From the NCBI RefSeq assembly GCF_019649055.1, contig NW_026570251.1, positions 248,001-312,000 of the forward strand: a stretch of 64,000 nt of DNA. Reading direction: 5' to 3'. Each line of letters opens with the position of its first letter. Within the stretch, counting starts at the first letter, position 1. The translations under genes were made by a program, and so were the position numbers. Below the pieces are notes generated by a model. That model ran no database searches. It saw only the letters and a program-made list of their open reading frames with translations, and was not told the origin of the DNA. Of the stretch, positions 8,785-20,800 are shown piece by piece. The DNA comes from Paramacrobiotus metropolitanus (taxonomy: Eukaryota; Tardigrada; Eutardigrada; Parachela; Macrobiotidae).

Positions 8785-11700
8785 TGTTGGAACTAACCCA
8801 AGCCTCCGTAAGAAAACAATTACGCCAACGTGGATCGGGACTACGTGCAACTCCTTCCAAATTATTGTAAACATGGTGCTGAGTACAGCGAAAAAGTTCC
8901 GTTGGACGTCCGTGGGTGTCATAGGCGATACCGGTACCAATCGGGGTCATGCGGTCTTTGCCAGAGAATCGGCCCAAAAGTTAATTGCAAATGGCCGTCA
9001 AGCTTACCTGGAATCATATAACTCATCGAATACGACAGATAGCGAGCGGATTGCCGTGCTTCGCCGTCTGAACGTTCGAGCGCGAGGTGAACCGTGCATA
9101 TGTATATATTATTACGTAGTAGTTTTAGAACTTGAAGGGTGGTTGAGTTGTATTTGAGCTTGTTGGTTGCAGTTTATTTTTATTTTGGGGATTTGGGTGA
9201 ATTTCGACGATTGCTTCTGATGGCAGCAAACCTCAACATGACCAGCGGCGAGCACGTAAGAACTTATTAACGTTCAGCATGCACTCGCTATTTTCTTAAC
9301 ATTTCAACACCCTGTCAGTGTACCTTGTTAGGTGTACATACCTTTCGCGGCATTCCGGAGGAGCTCGGAACCCGGTTTCTATTCATGGGATAAGGGCGAT
9401 AGTGACGACGAGGTGAAGTATGCTGCATTTCTCACAGGATTATTAAACAAAATGCTACTTACTAAATATCTGCTATTTTTTGGTGCGTTTCTAAGCGATG
9501 CCGCGATATTACTATATCGTCATATGCGCAAGTAATTTTAAATGAAAACTAATAATAAACTGCGTATCAACTTGCCTGTGCCGAATAAAACAATAAAATA
9601 AGTGATATTAGAATATAAAAAAATGGCAGAGCTAAGGTTCTGTACAGCATAAGCCACACGGGCTCCTGGCAGATCACTGAATTAACGTACTTCTAGATAA
9701 ATGCAGTACGTTACTTCGGGAAAATTCAGGTTTGGTATTGCAGATTGTTAGGCAAGCCTATCGTTCCGTTCTGTTGATGGAATTTAACGAAGCAATTTAT
9801 GGGAAAACCAATGGTTCAGAAAATTTCACCCAACAAATGATTCAAGGATCCAAGGAATGGTACAATTACACATATCAACCTTTTGAATTGGTGAGGAAGA
9901 CAGAAAATGATTGCAATTATCAGCTTACGTTACCGCTTAATTAGCATGATGGTGTGTTCCCCTTCAGGTGACGCCACATCCGGCAGCCACATATTCGACG
10001 ATGATGATCCTGGCACAGGTAGAGCGACATGTGAAGAAAGAATTTTGTAAACAACTAAAGTTTTTACCATGCTACTGAAACCTACTTACGTCACTTTCAG
10101 CCATTGGTATTTTCACTTGATTAGCAACATAAGAAAGTGGACGAAATTAACATAGGTAATTGAATAATTACGTACGACCGGGAATCAAGAGGTGTGGTCG
10201 TCTGGGAGAAAATTAGCCAAGCTGTTCATGAATCGCACATTCACAACCGACCTAGGAGATGTTTGTATCGATGAGGTTGGGGAGCGTTTGCCGATTCTCA
10301 ATCTGAACCAGTTGGATTGGAATACATCGCGTGTGCGGGTAAGTAAGGAGTTTTTGTTTCAATATGTGGATACGAGTAGGTGACCAGTAAATAAAAAAAC
10401 AAATGCATCATACGCAGATGCTCTGTATCTTGAAAGTTCCCGAGCTTACCTTGATGGAAACCACCGAGAAACCGCAGTGGTTAATTCCGTGGCCGCCACC
10501 CAATGAACCTCGCTGTGGATTCCGCGGAGACGTTCCGATTTGTCATTCAAAAAGTGCTTAAATTACCTATAGACCTTTGCTGCAAAAAAATACGTTCAAA
10601 TTAATGGTGTAAATAATGCTGCTAGGTGCGCTGGAAGCCACAATTGGCGCTAGCGTCGGCGCCAGCATCGCCACGTTCTTACTCATATTGATTACCGCAA
10701 TTTTTGTGAGGTACAGAGTATATATGTAAAACTGCATGTCTGTACTACTGTAAACAGTGATTTTATATACAGAGCCGGGCTTCCTGATTAAAACCAATAT
10801 CAAGCTACTCTAAAAATAAACTTGGTTAATAATTGCAGACGTGCCACGCAGAACGCCTTCACTTCCGAGGCGTGGCGTATCTCAGCCGAGCAACTGCTAC
10901 CGGTACGGCACAGTACCGTTTCGACGAAATATTCCGTCAAAATACTTGTAAATCGTAGAAGATCACGATTGATCGTTGCTGAATTTAGGTGGAGGATAAG
11001 AGCGATCGCGTGAAGATGTACCTTACACGCAATCAAATGGTGTGGATCAAGCCGACGCATGTCGCCACCGAACCTGCTGCCGTGATTTCATTCCCACATC
11101 TGAATAGTCATCTGATGTCATTGGTTAAAACGGTAGATTCCGATAGCAAAGTTTCTGTTTCATAGCTCGTTCAGTGAATTTTTCTTATCTGTAATAGGTG
11201 CTTGACCTTGACCATTCTAATGTCTGTCGCTTCGCTGGTTTATGTTTTCTTGACAAATCAGTGCTTCTGGTTTCGGAGTATTGTCCGCGTGGCTCCGTTT
11301 ACGAACTTCTAGCCAGAACCCATTTGGAGTTTGATTTGCAGGCTTCATTCTTGTTTGACTTACTCAAGGTAAGGTTACACTGATCAGTCACGAGGTTACT
11401 GGTTTTGCTGGATCAGACTGCCTTATCAATTACATAGGACCGTATTGCATGCAACTACATACGGTATACCTATAGCAGTTCACGATTTTGTTATATGTAC
11501 TGTTGTTGCTGATCTTACCAGAGGTCTACAAGCAATACACCAATCTACAGTGAAGTTTCATGGATTCCTGAGCATTCACTGCTGTTTACTTGATAACCAT
11601 TTTAGCCTAAAAATTGGGAAAACAGGTCATATGCAAATCGAGGCCCTATTAACACCAAACAGTGCAGTCCTCGAGCTTGCTAACCAACCCTTTACGAACA

Positions 11701-13142
11701 AAAATGCAGCCTACGAAGAAGGGCAAAAAAACGACATGTACGCAACGGGGCATATTTTGTACCACATCATTATCCAAGAGGAACCATTAGAATCACGAGG
11801 TCAGTGTAAAAACCTCATTTGCCAACAAGTTCAGATCTAATTCGATCGTTTATGTGACTTAATTTTTTGCGCAGAACTGATGTATAAGCGCATCGTGGAC
11901 CATTCTGACAGTAAATTCAGCAAACTCTTCCCGCCGCTGGTAAAGTGCTTATCAAACAATCCAGAAGATCGACCAAGAGTGGTTCAGCTGCTGAAGCTGT
12001 GCTTTGAGGGCTTAGCCATGAGAAACAATGAGAATCTCGTCGAACGAATCATTCGCCGCTTGGAGAATTACACGGACGAGCTTGATCGACTGGTTGTTCT
12101 GCGCACCATGGCGTTACTTGATGAGCGGAAGAAATGTGATGCCCTATTACGGGAAATGCTGCCCAGGTTTTTATTTACCCGACTTTACTGAACATACAGA
12201 ATTTAATTAAAACATATGCTTATATTTAGCATGGCAATTGAACAACTGCGCAGAGGCACTGTGCCGGAAGCCGAAATGTTCATTTCCTCCACGATAATGT
12301 TCACGTAAGGATCTCTATAAGGACGAATTTGGTTCATACTCTGTATGTGACAACGCTTGCGATATTTTGATAGTGAGATTGGAGGTTTTGCCAACATTGT
12401 GCATGAAACGGATCCGAAAACGGTTATGTTGTTCCTAAATAATGTGAGTGGAAGGTTAACTATGTAAAATAGCTAGAACAGTGTGTATACGATGGGATGT
12501 TTCCTTCATGCTTATGGTCCAGGTGTACACGTCGTTTGATCGCATTGTGGCATCCTATAACGTCTACAAAGTGGAAACAATCAAGGATTCTTATATGGCA
12601 AGCAATATCACAAGACCATCAGATAAAAAAAAACAGCTCACTGACAATGCGAAAACTGGGTCTGCAGGTCGTCAGTGGGATACCCATACGCAATGGCGAT
12701 CTCCACGCGCAGGAAATTTGTGCATCAGCCACCGAGATGTTGAAAGCATACGGGAGTATGGATGCGTTGTTTGACGGGACATCACTGCGTGTCGGCATCC
12801 ATAGCGGCACGTGCGCCGCCGGTGTGGTCGGACAGAAAGTGCCCCGTTATTGTCTGTATGGATCAGCAACACCTTAGCAAGCGTGTGCATTCTGGCACAC
12901 TGTCTGCCAACAGGTTCCATTATGAAATTTTCTTTATTTTTTAAAGATTTGGAGACGCTGTTAACACGGCATCAAGAATTTTGACCAGTGGCGCTGATGG
13001 GAGGATTCATCTCGGCCAGAACACCGCTCGGCTTCTGTCTGCGAATTCGCGATATCGAGTGGAAGAACGTGGATGGATCGAGGTTAAAGGAAAAGGTCAA
13101 CTACAAACGTTCTGGCTGGTTGTTGCTTCCACCTCGGCATAG
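8785..13142 (+). CDS. Receptor (membrane) guanylyl cyclase, main exon cluster
   Basis: Supported exons are about 8785-9086, 9173-9255, 9332-9450, 9744-9890, 9968-10018, 10192-10338, 10417-10553, 10626-10710, 10839-10947, 10989-11123, 11198-11368, 11438-11463, 11522-11799, 11875-12166, 12230-12305, 12374-12443, 12523-12597, 12668-12855 and 12947-13142. They encode, in order, the rest of the ANF-receptor domain (LRKK, RWTSVGVIGDTGTN, LMAANLNMTSGEH, YRSVLL), a Cys-containing juxtamembrane segment (EPRCGFRG), one transmembrane helix (SIATFLLILITAIFV), a kinase-homology domain (DLDHSNVCRFAG, FLSIHCCLLDN, NNPEDRPRV), a signalling-helix coiled coil (ERIIRRLENYTDELD) and the cyclase domain (VETIKDSYM, GIHSGTCAAGVVG, RYCLFGDAVNTASR). 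The stop is TAG at 13140-13142. Nearly all junctions keep phase; the exon 9332 donor is unclear. The intron at 12598-12667 uses GC-AG. The first metal site reads TEIGGF instead of the usual SDIVGF. Confidence 0.85.
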
Positions 13143-14069
13143 TTGTCTAGACAAATATATTTAATCAGCAAACGTTGCTGCGATTTTGTCATTAGCATAT
13201 TATTAGGTGCATTTGTTTTTATTCGTGCGCTGTTTTACTAATTTACATGCATAAAGCAAACCAGCAAGACCGAGCTGTACGAGTAGCCAGTGCTGGCCAG
13301 ATCTGTCGCTGTTGGAAATGTCAGTAATTTCAATATTTGTATGTAGAAGATATGTATCATATATTTATCTAATTTTTATTTTATATGATAAAATAAACTG
13401 ATGGCAGATATATTACGGTATCTAGATGTTATAACATGAAATCTTCATAAGAAATCAAAATATTAGAACGCAGGTATATATATATTCGTTTCGCTCAAGA
13501 TTAAAATTCAGTTATTGTGCTTGAAATACAGCAATGGCAAGCAAATTCAACAAAAATGCGTAGTGTGTTACAAATTTCGTTCTATGTATCTGCTGATCGC
13601 GAGATTACAAAGGTACTGCAGGTGGTTTATTCGTGGGAGTTCTAAAACCACTTAAAGATTTCAACCCGGACTAAAACCGTAGTAATCTTTCGTTGACCAT
13701 CTCATTTTTTGAGAACATAATACTGTAATATTCGATTTTGCTTTCGTAGAGACACTGAACCTTTGTAATTACTTGTAGAGCAGATCATACGGCGTGGATA
13801 ATAACCTGTGTAAAACGAAATTGCATGCAGACGAGTTCACACTTTTAAGTAAATTACATCACGAATCACACAAGTAACAATACGTAACAAAAATCCACGA
13901 CATCCAGACGATTTTGTATTGTACATTGCCGCATCTGATCTACTGAAACTCGAGCGACACAAAAGTGGCGGGGGAGCCCTGATACGTCACAAGTCGCGTA
14001 CGTGAGGGTACTTCACATTTTTCCACAAAAAAGAAAATTAAGAAGAGCCGATGGCCGCCACCGGAAATT
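13143..14069. other. Intergenic, cyclase 3' flank
   Basis: An AATAAA signal near 13393 could serve the cyclase transcript. The rest is AT-rich and shows no gene. The interval separates two genes with converging 3' ends. Confidence 0.5.
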
Positions 14070-15352
14070 TTAACTCGGATCCGTGATGCGACCAATAAAA
14101 ACTGGAACATTTGCTACCTCATTCCAGATGATTACCAAAAACGGGCGATTTGCGACAAAGTCTGGTGATGAACGACTGCAGTCACAGCAGTAATCTCCGA
14201 TACAACAACCCGTTGCAGCAGCTGCTTTTACGCCGTATTCGTCCACTTCTGAAAACGATACACTGCCATTAAACTTTACAGTCAAAATAAACCAATTATC
14301 TCACCTAAAACCACTTCCTGCCGGAACACATCGACCTGCTTCGGCCAATGAGTATCTTCAAACATGCCACTAAAGTTAGTCACCGACGGTTCAAACATTT
14401 CTTGAAGACCCATGGCTTTCGCGCCCGGTATCAAATCAACCCCGCAGCTGATGCGGAACTTCGGCATGACAACATAGTGAATTCCATCCGAGCTTCTTTC
14501 TCGCAAAGCCAGTAGTTTCTCAATGGTTAGCTCCTTCTCTAAATCGCTGATGCCTCCGGTATTCTCAGCTGGCAGTATCAGCATAACACTGAACTTCCTA
14601 TTCGCGACGTTAAGGATGACCATCTTGGGCTCTCCAGATGCATCCATGTTCGAAGCCCTGACCCAGGTCTCATTGTTCTTCATGAATTCCACTGTCTTCT
14701 CAACGCCCTTTGGACAGTAGAAAATGTCGAGTTCGGTGTCCTTTTTGTCGAAGGGAATTTCCCATTGACCGGAGAAATCAATGATATTCACCAGAATTAA
14801 CAGCGTCGTCGGCTTGACTTCGCTCAACAAGCTGATTATCTTTCCCTCGGTCTTTTCCGCTACAAAATTATTTACTATCGTTAACGCTTCGCCGGGAGAT
14901 TTTTCGAACGGCGTTTTAGAAAACCCGAATTGCATTGCGCTTTGAATTGTTTCCTGATACTGGGGAGCCAAACAGCATCTATCATCGTAAAACGCTGCGT
15001 TCACTGATTTCAGCGCACCGTCCGTATTGACAGCTTCAAGATTTCGGATTATTTCCGAAAAATCTCTTCCGGCTTGACACAATAATTCCGTTAGAGCGGA
15101 TTTCAGTTCGCCACCGGCTCCGGGAAGAATGGCAGCCAGGATTACTTCCGCTGAGTATGGACTGACGACGATATTCGCGTCAGGAGTATTTGCTGTCTGA
15201 ATCACAGCCTGGAACATTTTTACCGCAAAACTGCTCTCCGGGTTGATGCTGAAATCCTTTGTAAATGGTGGGTATTCTCTCTGCACCCGTTTCGGGGCTT
15301 CCCGTGGCCGGCGTCCCAAAAAGCTCTTGAAAATATCAAGAAATTTCCCCAT
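14070..15352 (-). CDS. Serpin 1 (intracellular type), two exons
   Basis: The CDS is complement(14070..14248, 14305..15352), 408 aa. Serpin landmarks are NIVVSPYSAEVILA (helix B), VNTDGALKSVNAAFYDD, LVNIIDFSGQWEIPFD (strand 3A) and PKFRISCGVDLIPGAKAMGL. The 56-bp intron falls just before the reactive-loop hinge. Exon 2 begins EVDEYGVKAAAATG, which fits an inhibitory hinge (small residues at P15-P9), and ends FLVIIWNEVANVPVFIGRI (strands 4B and 5B). The loop is Cys-rich (GCCIGDYCCDC), so the P1 residue cannot be assigned by eye. There is no signal peptide. The start MGKFLDIFKSF aligns with that of serpin 2. It is probably an inhibitor of a cysteine- or serine-type protease; the target is unknown. 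Confidence 0.92.
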
Positions 15353-17442
15353 GGCTGTTGCAGATTTTCCCCTTTATTCACGAGCAGTAAGCTTCTGTTG
15401 AAATAAACATGCGCAGGACAGCAAAATACTGTAAAAGGATTCAAATTCTTAAATGTTGAAAGATCCAGCACAATCGTTACTGATATACGTGATGCATTAT
15501 AACTGTGCGAGCAGTGCTTCCAGAAAAGGCATTTGTAAACACATACAGCGGCATTATCACGGCTGATACGGCAACAAGCATGGTCTGCAAAGGCTGCATT
15601 TCAGGCAAACTGCGTAGGCTCAGGCTGATGTACTCGTACTGTAACTTGTTACATTATTTTTACAAGGCGCATACCGCATGACATACCAATAATACTACAC
15701 AGAAGTTGCGCGAGCCGTTGCCGATACAAAGCGACGTGACCGTGTGTGAACATCGGTCGATCGATATTTTTTGCTTGTGGCGGTAATCAACCACTTTATG
15801 CTCTGCACTGAGTGCACTCGGCATCTGGCAATGCGCATGTATGTACAGACTGTACTGTATGTATTATTTTACGCTGCCATTTTTACCACCACTGCGGGAT
15901 ACTGCGCCGTAGCGCCGGTTTAAACATGGCTGTTCACTGCGCTACCGCACGGTGGATTAGCCATGCTAGACGTTTGCGATTGGCAAGACACAAAGTTGTG
16001 AGAGGCAAAAATGGCGCTCGTAAACTGAAAATTCCGATGCAGGACCACCGAGAAGCACATTTAGCGCTGCGCGGTGTAGTGGCAGATGCTGCTTCGTTAC
16101 GCTATACCAAGAAACGCGCCTTAGTTCGTTACGCTACCACGATGGGTGTAGTCACGGACCAATAGTAATGTTAAGGATCGAGTTAACTTAAACGCCATTC
16201 CCGAGTTACAACGCTACTAAATTATGCTCGAAAATATTGTGAGATGCAGCCTGTCAAACTGCTATGTATACTGCAATACATTAAAGGTCACTCTCCAAAG
16301 CTCTAAAAAGTATCCTTTTTATTTATTTTATAATATTATATTATAGGACATTTTGTTGTTTGTTGCTGTATATTTTATGTTGTTAGGAAACAGTTCCATC
16401 AATTTCCATCAATTTTCTGTTCACAAAAACATTGATTATTGTGGATTTTAGCTGCTGACATCCTTGAAAATTCATAGAAAACAAGCAAAACATCAGGTAT
16501 CGTAGTTCATTATGAATCCGCACAATTTAAATGAAGGTACACTGTACGTATATAACATTACCGAATAACAAAAAAGGCGGAGCAAATGAAGTTAGCGTTT
16601 ACACTGGTGCCGATGTGGTAAAAAAAGATCGGCTGGATTTTGGTAACAATTTGAATGTCACCAGAATTGGACCGAACTGATGGTTTTACCACCAATAAAT
16701 TTTATTGGTGAATTGCCGAGAAAAATATGGAACAGTTCTTTGGAATTTGAAGTGGAGCACGCGCGTTCGGATAAAGATAGATGTCTTCGTCTTCCGTGTC
16801 TTCCGAACGCTTTATCCGCGTCGGCGGAGGAATTTTACCAGCTCCACCAAAACCAATTCGACAGCACTGAATCCATTCGATATGCCACTGTAAAGGTCAA
16901 AATTTATTACGGTTTGAATTGACTTTCTTAAACCTCTAAAACGCTAATTTAGAATCGCTTCAGGCACAATATATTTGCACATATTAGCCTTGAAGAATGC
17001 CATTTGCTGTAATAATATTATGTCTTCTAAATTACTTAATGCATGTTATCAACTTATTGAGTTGCATTAATGCACGTGCATTCCTCAAGTCACGACTGTT
17101 AGAAAGGTCAAACGCACCTCGCCATAGATTGGGTTGATCTTTTTCGATATGCCCGTCATGACATAGCCGCCGGCACAATAAACAATGACATGTTGCAAAG
17201 AATCCTAAAAAGCGTACATTTGTACCGCGAAATAAAGGTCACAGGCCAGCGTGTGCGGTAAGCGTGTGCTCAGCAGACTTACATAGTATTCCCAGTACTG
17301 GTCATGCGTTGGCATGCTATAAATAAGCACATTTTATTGTTCATTAGATGCATATAAGCATATACGTAAGCATTTTATGAGTATAAACGATTATATATAG
17401 AAATATATGCCATAGATCCATGTACTGATATATTGGCTACCA
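15353..17442. other. Intergenic stretch, no supported gene
   Basis: A 117-codon frame at 15812-16165 (+) encodes a basic peptide (RRLRLARHKVV) that resembles no family I know. An 80-codon frame at 16680-16922 is likewise unrecognised. Both are more likely chance or relic frames. Sequence around 16690-16710 contains a short AT-rich inverted repeat (ccaataaattttattgg). Confidence 0.4.
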
Positions 17443-17868
17443 CCCATTTCGCCAACGGGACATTTCGCCAACCGGACATTTCGCCAACCAGACAGCAGCA
17501 ATTCGAATTGAAATTATTACACGGCAGCTCGAATCCAAATTATCACTAACTGTTCGAAAAATTTAAAATGGAGGAAATGAAAACCTATGAACAGAACCTA
17601 AGAAAACTGATAAAATTTTAGCATATCTACAGATAAGAAAATCAAAAAACCTAAGAAAAGTTAAGAAACCTAAGAAAACCTAAGAAACCTAAGAAAACCT
17701 ATGAAACCTTAAGAGGACTAAGAAAAGTAGAAAAATCTAACAAACTTTATGAGGACTAATGGTAAGAAAAGTTGAAAAATCTAAGAAACCTAAGAAAACC
17801 AAAGAAAGTAAGAAAACCTACGGTTGTCGAAATGTCCCGTTGGCGAAATGTCCGGTTGGCGAAATGGG
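17443..17868. mobile_element. Fold-back/MITE-like element with repeated 16-bp end units
   Basis: The left end reads CCCATTTCGCCAAC, then GGGACATTTCGCCAAC, then CGGACATTTCGCCAAC. The right end is the inverted complement of the same units, with the order of the GGGA and CGGA units swapped. The 426-bp body has no coding capacity and holds an A-rich run of imperfect aagaaacct repeats. Related words flank it on both sides (gatatattggctac and gatatattgatctac), either a long imperfect target repeat or chance. It is a non-autonomous DNA element of unknown superfamily. Confidence 0.75.
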
Positions 17869-20800
17869 ATGATACCGATATATTGATCTACGTCCTTATT
17901 TTTTGGAAATTATGTCCTACTTCTCTGTTATACTGGTGGCAGCTGCGGCATTCACTAACCTACGTCCCTCTGTGATACTGGTGGTAATTTGGAAACTCAC
18001 TAATCCATGTTCATCTGTGCCAGCTTTAAATACGTCAAAATAATTAGATACCCAGATAGCTAAAAGGTCACAAAATAGATTAAAAAGACAGGAAAGTATT
18101 GAAGAAATAGTTATATTTTTTTAAAATTTTTTATCATGCATCCTGAGCCGTACGCTGTATCGTTTAAATTCATTTTAAATTTTTTGTATGTTTTTATGGC
18201 TGGTTCAGCTGCTTTTTAAACATTTTGCATTTGAATTATATTTTAAAATCTGTTTTGTTCCTGTAACTACCGACTGTATATTTAATTTCTGTAATCTCTT
18301 TCGTATTATTCCTTACCTCAAAAACAAGTACTCGCGCGCTAGCTCGGCCGATACTTGTTCTTTAATAGTGCTACGGGTTTTGGCTTTTGCCGAAAGACAA
18401 CAAGTGTTACAAGTGGCTTTTGTCGAAAGCCAACCGTGACAAGTTCTACATTTGATCATATTTGTTGAACGAAGCTCGTCTTGTACATATTAAGAAATAA
18501 AATATATTCTAAAAAGTATTACCTCAAGATGTTGATCAATAAAATTATTATGTTGTAAATTTGTAACGTACTAGTAGCAGCTGGTGTAATCAATATAATA
18601 TTCCGGGGGCGCTCTACAACATTTATACGGCTGACTTTTGTCCAAACCTATTCGGGACACCAAAAACTGCGATTCATCGTCCCAGAGTCCTGCAAAAGTA
18701 AAGGCTAGCATCATATTCATCAACAATAACCGACTGGGTTTAGACTTTAGACCATGTTTCTTGCCTGTAATAAATGAATTCGCAGTGAGTTGAATTTGAT
18801 GGGGATTGAAGCAAAAAAATTGCGACGTGTAATTTCTGGGGAAGCATCTGCATATAAAGAATCAGGTTTATGCTACGTGAATAAACATTAATCCTGCTTT
18901 CTTACATGGGATAATAAGGATACATCCCGTTTGCGGGCTGTTTGTGCGGAAACAAAAATTTGCACCAAACAGCTTCCAGTTTCTGTAGGCAAGTACGGTC
19001 AGAAGTATGAGAAGCGCGAGCGTTCAGTTCAGTAAATAATAAATATGCACTAAGTACTGATAAATTTTGGAATTAATAGAGAACTCATACCTGGAAATCG
19101 TTGACCATATCCCTGAAAAGCGGAAAACTCCTAGTTTTCGACATTATTAGCAAGAAGCAAAATCATGTGAATTACGGCGGAGAGTTTGGTAAGTTGGGAC
19201 ACTGCTTAACAGGTGACTTAACTCAACAGTATTAAATGCAAGAGCGAAACCTTGGATGTTATAGAAACGAGAGAAACACATGATACACATGAAACCCATG
19301 AAACACATGAAATACACAAAACCGAAATATTATACGATGAGTACATGAAACATGAAACAGAAACCTAATAAAATACCTAGCAAGAAAAGAAACCTGAAAC
19401 AATGAAACACTAAAGCATTAAAACGTTAAACAAACAAAGGATACATGAAACACGAAACATGAAACGCGAAGTATAAAAACCCAAGAAACCTTAAGTTAAA
19501 AACTAAGAAACTAAACAAGAAAAGGAACACGACACACTGAATCATAATGCTCGAAGCGAACAAACGAGCCATGAAACATGAAACGTTTTAAGTTTTATTG
19601 TTTACCGAGTATTACTTCATGTCTCTTTTGTTTCATTTTCTAGTGTTAACTGATTCATGGGTACCATTGTTAAAGGTTTCCTCTTTCGTGTTTCAAGCTT
19701 CGCAGATCATGGTATTAAACCGGTTGTTTCTAGGGCTCGTAAAACCCGCTTAGCTGTCCAACTCGCTTTTTGCGGTTTTAAAAACGCGTTGGCCCAACTC
19801 GCATATTCTATTTATTACGACTGAAAAATCTTAAAATATAATGTCGTTCAAATAATGCCGCACAGGGTTCTAAAAAGGCATAGTTGCTTAAACTGCCAAT
19901 TAAAACAACTTTTCGGTTAATGGTTGAACGGTTGAACCTACTGTATTCCGACAAGAGCTTCTCCATCAAGACATTCCACATGCCACTTTCGCTCTATCAA
20001 AGAGTTTTTCGTTAAAGGAGCCGCAAGTTTAAACTTAGCTTTAAATCCGTACAACTACTTTCTGACTCCGTGATTAGTTATTCCCACCTATATCGTCGTT
20101 TCCCGAATGTGCGTGGAGAGTTTGTATTATCGTGTCCCCCTAGAAAAATGGCGCTCCATATAGGTACCATGCCGTATGCAACAGTGGGAATGTTACATAC
20201 TATAGAGCAATAGGTTTTTGCGTTTTTGCGTTACTTAGACATCATATTCAATTTTTGCAAAACTGATGCACAGTCGCGAATCAGGTGTTCGAAAAGCTGT
20301 CCGAACACGCAATCTACTCGTATCACGGTTACAAGAACGTGTTTTACAGTTACAATTTTATCAAGAAGCCATACGAAAGATCATGCTTCAAATCCTAAAT
20401 TCAAAGATGTTTTGTACGCCAGAGTAATCGTCCATGAAAGAAAGCTCCTTGCGCACTGGAGAACTGATCAAACAACGAGTGAATGCCAAAAACTTACAGA
20501 TCCGTATGAAAGGTATGATCCATAATACCGAGTGGTACAAAAAACGGGAGAACCAATCAAGCTAATCCATAGAAATAATATCGACCGAAAGAAATATGTA
20601 TTCAAAAGGCGGTGTTTTATCATTTTTTAGTAACAGAAGGAGGAAAATGGGAAAAAGCTGCTCCTTTTTGGATAAATCGTCGTAAACTCTGTAAATTGTA
20701 AGAGGTTTTTTGTCGCTCGGCTACAATGACAATCATTTGGACAGTGGTACAACGTCGCATCTGATGAGCATGACCTGACAGCAACCGCTAACAATGACCT

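Noticed and set aside
15812-16165. 117-codon basic frame considered as a histone-like gene
   Set aside because: No histone-fold signature aligns; the resemblance is limited to Arg-rich composition.
20226-20640. Cluster of open frames that looked faintly protein-like
   Set aside because: No family match that I can name, no splice signals tying the pieces together and no repetition elsewhere in the window.
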